Source: an uncultured Planctomycetaceae bacterium
GTDB lineage: Bacteria > Planctomycetota > Planctomycetia > Pirellulales > Thermoguttaceae
NCBI GenBank assembly: GCA_946408825.1
Contig: CAMJTU010000013.1
Coordinates: forward strand, 26,038 to 90,037
Length of the DNA: 64,000 nt
Reading direction: 5' to 3'
Made by a program: the position numbers and the translations under genes. Position 1 is the first letter of the stretch; each line of letters opens with the position of its first letter. Below are positions 20,671 to 28,230 of the stretch, piece by piece. Below the pieces are notes generated by a model, which ran no database searches, was not told where the DNA came from, and saw only the letters and a program-made list of their open reading frames with translations.

Positions 20671-20891
20671 ATGAACGAGTACAAATATCGAATATTAGAT
20701 AATGTAATAAATCTTCGTTTAGCCAATAAAGGAGCGATTCTTGTCGAGGGCGTTAAGTGGCGCTGAAAACGACGACTTGCAAACAGCATGTCGCAAACGT
20801 TCTTTATTTGAACGATCCTGCCAACCTCGTGCGGAATTTGCAATTAGCCGACATTAACCCTGTCGCGTTCCTTCGTGGGGCTATTTTATAG
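20671..20891 (+). pseudogene. Truncated, frameshifted AAA ATPase (DUF4143-type) relic
   Basis: The ATG at 20671 opens a 31-codon frame ending GAILVEGVKWR and TGA at 20764-20766. Just past the break, another frame continues with KTTTCKQHVANVLYLNDP, then NLVRNLQLADINP, to a stop at 20889-20891. Joined, these match the start of AAA_14/DUF4143 ATPases, where a leading helix is followed by a P-loop of the form EGPKWCGKTTTAKQ and a strand like VLYMDDP. The frameshift falls inside the P-loop and all of the ATPase core and DUF4143 part is missing, so the gene is dead. Such genes are often mobile and numerous in gut bacteria. Confidence 0.8.
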
Positions 20892-21095
20892 ATAAGAAAA
20901 TCGCGTTTGGGGAACTCAATATCTAACATTCGTCGTTAAATGACTTGTACTTTCTTGATTTTTAGAGTAGCCTATAGAACGTCCGTTCGCTTTTAGTTTG
21001 GTTTTTTGGGGGCGTTGACGTGGGAGGATATCGTGCGAGAATATCGATATCCCGCAACTCCGCTTCATATATCGATTCAGAAAGGAAAGCAAACG

Positions 21096-23411
21096 ATGCG
21101 CACATGTCTGGTTGAGATCAATGGAGAGAAGCGAATCGTCGCTCTCGACCAACTTCCCGCGCTGGTTTTGCGTCGTTTGGTTAGCAACGACTCGGTCGTA
21201 TGGGTCGACGGAAAAGTCTACAGAGTCGACGAGTTGTTACGGCAAAGCGAGACAAGTTCCGCCTCGGAAAATCCAAGGGGGGGGGATATTTCACTCCTTG
21301 CAAACGATCTTCCCAATCGTTTTTCCTCGAAACAGTCTCATAACGTTATCCCGTTCTACTGGGGAATGCTCGCGGTTGCCTTGTTTGTCATTCTTGGCGT
21401 TGCTTCTATTTTTGCGACCGTCAAAAACGGCGAAAAGCCCGCCGGAGAAGACGTGGTAAAAAATACGCCCGCGACGACGCAAGAGGAGTCGCCCGTCCCT
21501 GACGCCGTTTCTTTCCAAGACGAAGGCCAGAGCGAATCTCGCCGTCGAAATCGTCGAGTCGTCCCTTCTCAAGACGACCGCCAAGAAGAAGACGAACCAG
21601 AACCGAAGGAGGTATTTCGATTCGAGGCGAGCAACGAGTTTTTCAACGAAACTTACGACGATTACTCTTCGGAACCAAAAAAGTCAAAGGCGACGAGGGG
21701 CGCGAATGCGTCGGAGACGACGGCATACCCTGAAGATTGGGAAGATTGGTTTGAAGAGAGTGAGAGTTATGCGTCAGATGAACCGAAACCTACAAGTTTT
21801 ACGTCGAGACCATATGATTCGACTCCCTTTGCCGAAGGCGGGGCGAACAGTCTCCTTTCCGATTATCGAGGACACGACCTTACTAAAATTGTCGATAGTC
21901 TTCAGCGTTATGAGTTTCGTTTGCCGACCTCCAATTTTTCGCCGACTTTAAGTGAGAATGACGCGTTTTTTGAAAGACACACTAAATTTCTTCGAACGGA
22001 ATCTCTTTACGGTTCGTTGCTTTTTGGCTCGCGCTTGGCCTATGTGATGAAAAACGCCTCGGAAGCCGGTAAATCCGAGGAAGCGATTAGTGTCGAGTAC
22101 GATTCGTCGACTCAGACGATGACCGCGCGGCGTTCGTTCAAGTTTTCCCATGGGTATTCCAGCGTGAAACAACTTGACGACGATAGTAAGCGTCGAACAA
22201 AGAATTACCGCGTCTACTTCACCCTTTTTGTTCGCGGCAACTACGACTATGGACTGACGTTTGACTACGCTAACTCGAAGTCCGTCGATCTTACGATAGA
22301 TCATTGGACGCTTACAAACGTTTCCGCGAAGACCTATGAGAAACTGAAGGATTCCTTACGAGTTCTTTGCGTTTTTCAACTCGGAGCCAATGGGTCAAGT
22401 TATTCGGGATTCTATGGACCGCTAAGCGGTGATTTTCGCTATCCATTTTACGCTCTTTCTGCGGATAAACTAGAGTTCTGGCTCTACGACGGAGCGACGG
22501 GCGAGATTCTTACAAAATTTTCGCAGGAAGCTTTTTTAAAAGGTTTACCAAAGTGGCTAAACGAAAAGGACGTCCCGATTGCGTCTGATCCTGCGCCTGC
22601 TCAGGAATCTCGCCAGACATGGCGCGAAGTCCTCCGCGAAGCGGTCGAACCTGAAGATAATTGGACGGCCAAGACTCCGTCGATTACGATACCTGACGAC
22701 GCCGAGTCGTTGGAAGACGCGTTGACACAATCTCATGACGGCGACGTAATTCTCGTTCGAGCTTCTAAGCGCCCGATCCCGTTGAGGAGCAAGAGGATTT
22801 CTCATGGCGACAGTTCCGAAATTCTTTGCGACCACGAAGTCGCCGTCGTCGGTGAATCGGGCGATCCAAGAGACTCGTCGATCGAGATTCCGAGAGACGC
22901 GACGCTCAAGATTGACCTGCCCGGTTTCGTCGTGTTTAAAGGCGTGACATTCGTCTCCATCCCTCCCGAGTCGGGAAAGGTTGCGACGCCCTCCGTCGTC
23001 GTCTCGGGCAAAGCGACGGGAAGATTTCGCGACTGCCATTTTGTCGGCGCTAAAACTCCCGAATCGACGGGCGTTGCGGTCGTTGGCGAGCATACTTCGG
23101 CGGAGTTCTGGCGGTGCAAGTTCAATGAGTTTGAAGTCGATGGGCTACGCGTCGAGGAATCGGCAAGGGCGACCCTCGAATATTGCGAGTTCATCTCGGG
23201 CAACCGTCGTGGCCTTTCGGCGCTGAGTTCGTCGTCGGTCAAGGTCGATCACTGTCGGTTTGACGGCAATATTACGGGCTTCATCGCGGAAGGGGGCGGC
23301 GGAGTCGTCGTGTCGAACTCGTTCTTCTCGAGGAACCGTAGTAATTGGAGCATCTCGTCTGGCAGCGCGAGGGCATGCGACACGAAAGATGGAAACATCG
23401 TGGAAAAATAG
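21096..23411 (+). CDS. Membrane-anchored right-handed beta-helix protein
   Basis: 771 residues from the ATG at 21096, which has AAAGGAAAG upstream. A GTG at 21033 behind GGAGG is an alternative and would add 21 residues. The N-terminal 50 residues (to VVWVDGKVYRVDELL) look like a degenerate GYF_2-type fold. One membrane segment lies near 86-108. A 200-residue acidic, Arg/Ser-rich linker follows, then a middle domain of unknown family. The last 240 residues are a parallel beta-helix with recurring units such as FRDCHF, FWRCKF, LEYCEF and VDHCRF, as in DUF1565/pectate-lyase-like folds. It is upstream of the channel-GTPase cluster but a promoter candidate separates them. Function unknown; surface binding or scaffolding is a guess. 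Confidence 0.78.
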   Translation: MRTCLVEINGEKRIVALDQLPALVLRRLVSNDSVVWVDGKVYRVDELLRQSETSSASENPRGGDISLLANDLPNRFSSKQSHNVIPFYWGMLAVALFVILGVASIFATVKNGEKPAGEDVVKNTPATTQEESPVPDAVSFQDEGQSESRRRNRRVVPSQDDRQEEDEPEPKEVFRFEASNEFFNETYDDYSSEPKKSKATRGANASETTAYPEDWEDWFEESESYASDEPKPTSFTSRPYDSTPFAEGGANSLLSDYRGHDLTKIVDSLQRYEFRLPTSNFSPTLSENDAFFERHTKFLRTESLYGSLLFGSRLAYVMKNASEAGKSEEAISVEYDSSTQTMTARRSFKFSHGYSSVKQLDDDSKRRTKNYRVYFTLFVRGNYDYGLTFDYANSKSVDLTIDHWTLTNVSAKTYEKLKDSLRVLCVFQLGANGSSYSGFYGPLSGDFRYPFYALSADKLEFWLYDGATGEILTKFSQEAFLKGLPKWLNEKDVPIASDPAPAQESRQTWREVLREAVEPEDNWTAKTPSITIPDDAESLEDALTQSHDGDVILVRASKRPIPLRSKRISHGDSSEILCDHEVAVVGESGDPRDSSIEIPRDATLKIDLPGFVVFKGVTFVSIPPESGKVATPSVVVSGKATGRFRDCHFVGAKTPESTGVAVVGEHTSAEFWRCKFNEFEVDGLRVEESARATLEYCEFISGNRRGLSALSSSSVKVDHCRFDGNITGFIAEGGGGVVVSNSFFSRNRSNWSISSGSARACDTKDGNIVEK

Positions 23412-23465
23412 CGCGTTTTTCTATTAGATTTGGCGTATCGACGCGACGCGGCGCAGGTTTGTCTG

Positions 23466-23471
23466 TATAAT
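23466..23471 (+). promoter_or_regulatory. Candidate -10 element for the channel-GTPase operon
   Basis: A perfect TATAAT preceded by TG lies 54 bases before the first gene of the cluster. No good -35 box is present at 16-18 bases, so it would depend on the extended -10. It suggests the operon starts here, separate from the beta-helix gene. Confidence 0.42.
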
Positions 23472-23525
23472 GTATGGAGCGGACAAGCATGCGCCGCGTA
23501 GTTTTTGGAGAGTGAAGATACGACT

Positions 23526-24404
23526 ATGAACGAGCAGAAACACGAGGAACGGAAGCTTTCTTGGCGACGCGACGATTTTGAGAGGCGGCTGGGATTTGAG
23601 GGCGGAAGCTATACGAAAGTCGGGGCGCTTTGCTCCGGGCTGTTGGCGACGGTCTTTTCGGTCGCCTTTTACGTCGTTCTGATCTTCGTTCCGGAATCGC
23701 CCGTAAAGAGCATGTTTACCGAACGCGGATGGACGCCGTACGCGGTCGTCTTTCTCGGGTTCTGGACGTTTTTCATCCTCTTTATCAAGACGCGGAAGAT
23801 TAAGCTCCAGCGGCAGCCGTTGACCCGTCCGATTCTGCCCGACGACCCCGACTTTACCCTGACCGTCGACACGGTCGACGACGTCGCCGACACGATCAGC
23901 AAACACGCGGACTCGCCGAAAGATTTCCTCGTCTACCGTCGGGTCGTCCAGACGCTCTCGAACCTGCGCAACTTCGGGCAGGTTTCCGACGTCGACGCGA
24001 TCTTCCGAACGCAGGCGGAGCAGGATGAAAACGTCTCCCAGACGTCGTACGCGCTCGTCAACGGGTTCCTCTGGGCGATTCCGATCTTGGGGTTTATCGG
24101 GACGGTTATCGGTCTTTCGTCCGCGATCGGGCATTTCGCCGGCGTCCTGACCGCGACAAGCGACGTCGCGGCGCTCACGCCCGCGCTCAAAGACGTGACC
24201 GCCGGACTTTCGACCGCGTTTGAGACGACGCTCGTCGCGCTCGCCGTCGCGCTCACGCTCCAACTCTTTTCGACCTTTGTCCGCAAGTCGGAGGAGGAGC
24301 TTCTCGACGCGTGTTCCGAATTCTGCACGGTCAATATCGTGACGAAGCTCCGCGTTCGCGAGCGCGTCGAACCGATCGTCGAGGGAGCGTCGGATGAGTC
24401 GTAA
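23526..24404 (+). CDS. MotA/TolQ/ExbB-like proton channel subunit
   Basis: 292 residues from the ATG at 23526; an in-frame TTG at 23505 is also possible. Four membrane segments: near 30-52 (VGALCSGLLATVFSVAFYVV), 68-88, 175-200 (ALVNGFLWAIPILGFIGTVI) and 232-255 (TAFETTLVALAVALTLQLF). The last two match the core of MotA/TolQ/ExbB channels, with the G-F-I-G-T-V-I-G-L loop and the threonine-bearing final helix. A cytoplasmic stretch of about 80 residues lies between segments 2 and 3. It should form a channel with the two downstream ExbD/MotB-like proteins, using proton or sodium flow. Its stop overlaps the next start by 11 bases, showing coupled translation. There is no long coiled tail as in ZorA. 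Confidence 0.85.
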   Translation: MNEQKHEERKLSWRRDDFERRLGFEGGSYTKVGALCSGLLATVFSVAFYVVLIFVPESPVKSMFTERGWTPYAVVFLGFWTFFILFIKTRKIKLQRQPLTRPILPDDPDFTLTVDTVDDVADTISKHADSPKDFLVYRRVVQTLSNLRNFGQVSDVDAIFRTQAEQDENVSQTSYALVNGFLWAIPILGFIGTVIGLSSAIGHFAGVLTATSDVAALTPALKDVTAGLSTAFETTLVALAVALTLQLFSTFVRKSEEELLDACSEFCTVNIVTKLRVRERVEPIVEGASDES

Positions 24405-25203
24405 GAAGGGCGGGGCGCCCTTTTCGCTCTTCGCGTTTCAAGACGCGATCACGTCGGTTTGCGGCGTCGTCGTGCTCGTGACCCTGATGCTTGCGCTCGC
24501 GCTCACGCAGCGCGTCGTAACCGAGTCGGAATCGAGTACGGTCGCGAAATCGAAGGTCGACGAGGTCCGCGCTCAGGTCGAGAAACTTCAGAACGACCTC
24601 GAGGAGCTCAACGCGCGCGTCGAAGAGACGGCGGCGGTCGATTCCGCAGGAATCGGCAAGTCCGTTTCGGAGGTTAAGGCGCAGCTCGCAAACGCAAAAA
24701 AACGCCTTGACGGCGCGCGGGAAGAGTCGGCGCGGCTCGATCAGAAGCTCGAGGAGTTAGAGACGCGCAAAGCGTCCTTCGCCGACGTCGAAAAGCGGAT
24801 CGAAGAACTCAAGCGTCTGATTGAGGAAAGACTTCAAGAAGCGGCGGAAAAGGCGGCGGAAGAGTTCGACTCGCAGGAGAGCGCCGTCTACGCGTTTTCC
24901 GACGACGTGCGCGAAAGACCCTGGTACGTCGAAATTTCCGGTTCGAAACTCGTCGTCCACGGCTCCGCGAATAATTCGGAGGACAAGACGTTCGAATCGC
25001 CGTTTGCGTTCGCCAAATGGGCCGCGACGCGTCCGTCCGGCTCCGAGTATTTCGTGCTGATCGTTCGTCCTAGCGGCGCCCGAAATTTTGATTTTGCCGT
25101 CGCTGAATTGGAGGGGATGCGTTATCGTTACGGGATCGATCTGATTAACGAATCGCGTCCGCTCATGTTCCTCGACGAGGGGCGTGGAAAGGAGGGGCGA
25201 TGA
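24394..25203 (+). CDS. ExbD/MotB-like membrane protein with coiled coil (first of two)
   Basis: 269 residues. One membrane segment near 11-37 starts with FQDAITSVCGVVVLVTLML; its aspartate sits where ExbD, TolR and MotB have the ion-conducting Asp. A long coiled coil spans about 45-155 with regular Leu, Glu and Lys spacing. A C-terminal globular domain (about 165-265) contains RPWYVEISGSKLVVHG and EYFVLIVRPSGARNF. It has no OmpA-type peptidoglycan-binding domain. It overlaps the channel gene upstream by 11 bases and the next gene by ATGA. With its paralogue downstream it probably makes a mixed stator-type assembly. The C-terminal family is not one I can name. Confidence 0.72.
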   Translation: MSRKKGGAPFSLFAFQDAITSVCGVVVLVTLMLALALTQRVVTESESSTVAKSKVDEVRAQVEKLQNDLEELNARVEETAAVDSAGIGKSVSEVKAQLANAKKRLDGAREESARLDQKLEELETRKASFADVEKRIEELKRLIEERLQEAAEKAAEEFDSQESAVYAFSDDVRERPWYVEISGSKLVVHGSANNSEDKTFESPFAFAKWAATRPSGSEYFVLIVRPSGARNFDFAVAELEGMRYRYGIDLINESRPLMFLDEGRGKEGR

Positions 25204-26114
25204 GTCGCAGACAGACTTCGCAGGACAGTCTGGAACTCTTCCTTGACACGATCTGCAACATGTTTGGCGGTTTTATTTTCATTATGCTTTTCGTCGTCGT
25301 TTCGATGCGAACGACGACCGAAAAGGCGTATGAAGAAACCGTCGCCGAGGAACGCGCGAGCGCCGTCGAACTCATGGAACTGGAAATTCAGCTCGAGTCG
25401 TTGCAGCGCCGGTGGAACGCGGTTTCAGATCGAGTCGAGCAGTCGCGGGCGATCATCCAAGGGCTGGGTTCGCAGGAGGTCGCGCAGTTTCATCATGAGA
25501 CGCTCGACGTTCTTGACGATCTCCGCGAAGTTTCCGAAGAGAACGCCGCGAAGGCGCAGACCGTCGCGGAAATCGAACGTCAGGCGATCGAACTTGACGT
25601 CCAAATGAAAGACGCGCTCAGCGAACTCGACGACGCGACAAAAAAACTCCAGGCGGCGGAAGACGACGCCGCGGCGGCCCGAAGACTCGCGACGCGAAAG
25701 TCGTCCCCTCCGCAGATGCGTTCCGATTACGGGTATCGCCGTGAAGTCGCCGTGATCCTGAAATTCGGACGTCTTTATTTTTGGCACAAGTACGACGCGC
25801 GCGGCGTCAAAAGGTTGAACGAGGAAGATTTTCACATTGTTTCCGAAGACGGGACGTCGGCGCAGACCGAGCCTCTCCCCTGGCGCGGAATCGATTTGAA
25901 CGCGCCCGGCGTCGTTCAACGTCTCGACGCCGCGTTCGCCCAGTTCAGTCCAAAGAGCGAGACGATCGCCATTGTCGTCGCGAGCGATTCCTACGAGGAA
26001 TACGCGATCGTTCGCGACTTCCTCAAGGATCGACTCTTCCGCATCCGTCCGATCGTCGGCGAAAAAGGAACCAAAGTCGCCGACCGAGGCGGCTCCGACG
26101 CTCAGTCGCAATAG
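25200..26114 (+). CDS. ExbD/MotB-like membrane protein with coiled coil (second of two)
   Basis: 304 residues, starting in the ATGA overlap with the gene before. The membrane segment near 12-36 begins LELFLDTICNMFGGFIFIML, with an aspartate in the same F-x-D-x-I frame as its neighbour. A coiled coil spans about 42-165. The C-terminal domain (about 175-290) has REVAVILKFGRLYFWHKYD and a block ending RIRPIVGEKGTK. Tail residues are low complexity. The two proteins share the layout but have different C-terminal domains, so they are likely non-identical partners of one channel. Confidence 0.72.
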   Translation: MSRRQTSQDSLELFLDTICNMFGGFIFIMLFVVVSMRTTTEKAYEETVAEERASAVELMELEIQLESLQRRWNAVSDRVEQSRAIIQGLGSQEVAQFHHETLDVLDDLREVSEENAAKAQTVAEIERQAIELDVQMKDALSELDDATKKLQAAEDDAAAARRLATRKSSPPQMRSDYGYRREVAVILKFGRLYFWHKYDARGVKRLNEEDFHIVSEDGTSAQTEPLPWRGIDLNAPGVVQRLDAAFAQFSPKSETIAIVVASDSYEEYAIVRDFLKDRLFRIRPIVGEKGTKVADRGGSDAQSQ

Positions 26115-26149
26115 CCGACCGTCGATAATTACCGTAGGAGACGACTAGA

Positions 26150-26698
26150 ATGTTGAAATCGAAATCGCGCCGCCGCGTCGCGAGTACGCTGGCGATTGTT
26201 ACGGCGATTTTAGTCGCGCTGCCTTCGTCGTCTCAAGCGTTCAAATGGGGCAAAAACGGCGACCGCGCCCGCGTCGAGCGTCCGAATTCGGCGAAGGACG
26301 ACGTTCCGATCGCGGAACCTAAAAATCGACCCGCGCCGAGCGTTCCGAGGCCCGCGACGCCTCCCGCTCCCGCGCCGGTTCCCACCCCGGCTCCGCCCCC
26401 GACCCCGACGCCGCCACCGCCTCCGACTCCGAAAAAAACGGAGTTAGAGAAACGCCAAGAGGAACTGCAGAACGCCCAGAAAGACTACGATCGAAAAAAA
26501 TATAAAAAATCGCTCGAAAAATCCTGCCAGTTGATCTCCGAAATTCGGGAGCGCGGCTACCTCAAAGGTTCCGACGCCGAACAGTTTCGCGCCCTCATGA
26601 ACGAAGCGGTTGAACTCGCCCAAAAGAGCGGCGAACGGTTCGACGAGCCGACCGTGCCCGCCGGAGTTTCCGGAAAGACGCTTTATTTTGTTTTTTAG
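26150..26698 (+). CDS. Secreted proline-rich helical protein
   Basis: 182 residues. A signal peptide of about 30 residues ends PSSSQAF, with likely cleavage after SQA. A proline-rich stretch near 60-100 (PAPAPVPTPAPPPTPTPPPP) should be extended. The rest is charged and helical, with KTELEKRQEELQNAQKDYDR, and it ends hydrophobic (KTLYFVF). No lipobox Cys follows the signal. It is 36 bases after the second ExbD-like gene. A proline-rich spacer and coiled head recall TonB-like periplasm-spanning parts, but no TonB domain is present. Function unknown. Confidence 0.7.
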   Translation: MLKSKSRRRVASTLAIVTAILVALPSSSQAFKWGKNGDRARVERPNSAKDDVPIAEPKNRPAPSVPRPATPPAPAPVPTPAPPPTPTPPPPPTPKKTELEKRQEELQNAQKDYDRKKYKKSLEKSCQLISEIRERGYLKGSDAEQFRALMNEAVELAQKSGERFDEPTVPAGVSGKTLYFVF

Positions 26699-26867
26699 AT
26701 CGGCATACGTTAAAACGAAGTTTTCGAGCGCCCCTTTCAAAACGCGTGGAGACGGGCGACAAGTCATAACGCGCATAAATTTATGAGATTCGACGGCGAC
26801 GACGATTCCCCGACGTCGACGTTTTTTACCTTGAGAACAACGCGTCCGACAGGAGCGTCCCCGAACC

Positions 26868-28187
26868 ATGACGAAATATCAATCGAATCGACGCAGACTC
26901 CTAAAAGAGGTGGTTTGTCCGCACTGCTGGTCGTCGTTCCGACCGGAAGACGTTTTGTGGATTTCCGAAGATCTCTCGCTCGTCGGCGACGACCGGCTTG
27001 GCGAATCGGAACGCGTGCGTTTTTTACCGACCGAATACGACGAATACGGGACGCCCCTCGACGCGCGCGGAACGCCGTGCCGCGATATGGCGTGCCCGCG
27101 TTGTCATCTGAAGATTCCCGCCCCCGCGCTCGATTCGCCTCCCGTTTTCATGTCGATCGTCGGCGCGCCCGCGTGCGGCAAGTCGTATTATTTAGCGTCC
27201 TCGACGTGGTCCTTGCGACGCGTCCTGCCTTCGAAGTTTCAGGTGACCTTCACGGACGCGGATCCCGGAATGAACCATCGAATCCGGCATTTCGAGTCGT
27301 TGCAGTATGAGGACGGGGGGCGCGGACTCGTGCGCATCGACAAGACGGAAGAACAGGGCGACTTATACGACGCGGTTCGCATCGGCGAGCAGACCGTCGT
27401 GTTGCCGCAGCCCTTTGTTTTTCTTGCCGCTAAGTCGAACGCGCGCGCTGCCGAAGACGACTCGAAAAACTATTCGCGCATGATCTGTCTCTACGACAAC
27501 GCGGGCGAGAGCTATCTTCCGTCGAACGATCTGAGTACGAGTCCTGTCACGCGGCATTTGGCTCAGAGTAAATGCGTGTTTTTCCTCTTTGATCCGACTC
27601 AAGACGCGCAGTTTCGACGCGAATACGTTCGACGGTACGACGACGCGACCGTTTTCGACAGTTCGTCGTCGACGACCGGGAAGGGGACGGCGATTCGTCA
27701 GGAGGCGGTCTTCGGCGAGACGGCGCGTAGAATCCGTTCGCTCCGGCACATGACGACGAACGAACGCTTCGAAGATCTCCTGATCGTAATCGTCTCAAAA
27801 GCGGACGTCTGGTCGCGACTCGCCCCGGGGCTCGCCAGACTCATTGAGAAAAACCCCTTCTCGCATAAGAGCGGTTCTGACGACTATGGACTGCGAAGCG
27901 ACAAGATAGAAGCGGCGAGTCGAGAGACGCGAGAACTTCTCGCTCGACTCACGCCTGAATTCATTTCCGCCGTGGAGAACTTCGCGAAAGACGTCGTCTT
28001 TATCCCCGTGAGCGCCACGGGCGTCGCCCCGAGCGTCGACGCCGAGACGAACGCGTCGGGGTTTCGCGTCGAAGATATGAAGCCCGTCTGGGCGACCGCT
28101 CCGATGCTGTACGCGCTGCGGAGATTGGCGCCCGACCTCGTGCCCGCGGGGCGCGTCTCAAAAGAAGCGGAGCGCTACGGCGACTAA
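26868..28187 (+). CDS. Zinc-ribbon P-loop GTPase (double-GTPase 2-like)
   Basis: 439 residues. A zinc ribbon is formed by CPHC at 17-20 and CPRC at 76-79. Walker A is GAPACGKS at 99-106. CLYDNAGESY near 208-217 fits the switch-II D-x-x-G position of Ras-like GTPases. VIVSKADVW near 307-315 matches the guanine-specifying (N/T)KxD motif with Ser in place of Asn. FIPVSATG near 375 fits the G5 motif. The layout resembles the DO-GTPase2 family as I recall it from GTPase-based conflict systems, where it goes with GAP1 proteins; the next gene is GAP1-like, which supports this. Probably cytoplasmic, switching the membrane complex. Confidence 0.8.
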   Translation: MTKYQSNRRRLLKEVVCPHCWSSFRPEDVLWISEDLSLVGDDRLGESERVRFLPTEYDEYGTPLDARGTPCRDMACPRCHLKIPAPALDSPPVFMSIVGAPACGKSYYLASSTWSLRRVLPSKFQVTFTDADPGMNHRIRHFESLQYEDGGRGLVRIDKTEEQGDLYDAVRIGEQTVVLPQPFVFLAAKSNARAAEDDSKNYSRMICLYDNAGESYLPSNDLSTSPVTRHLAQSKCVFFLFDPTQDAQFRREYVRRYDDATVFDSSSSTTGKGTAIRQEAVFGETARRIRSLRHMTTNERFEDLLIVIVSKADVWSRLAPGLARLIEKNPFSHKSGSDDYGLRSDKIEAASRETRELLARLTPEFISAVENFAKDVVFIPVSATGVAPSVDAETNASGFRVEDMKPVWATAPMLYALRRLAPDLVPAGRVSKEAERYGD

Positions 28188-28230
28188 CGTTACGTTCGTG
28201 GTTTTAAGCGAAAAGCATTAAGGGAACGCG

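Noticed and set aside
20580..20843. An 87-codon minus-strand frame across the AT-rich island
   Set aside because: It runs antisense to the ATPase relic, whose plus-strand reading matches a known family across two frames.
26774..26785. Palindrome CATAAATTTATG, resembling CATAAGTTTATG near 4449
   Set aside because: Short AT palindromes of this kind are expected by chance, and the two contexts are unrelated.
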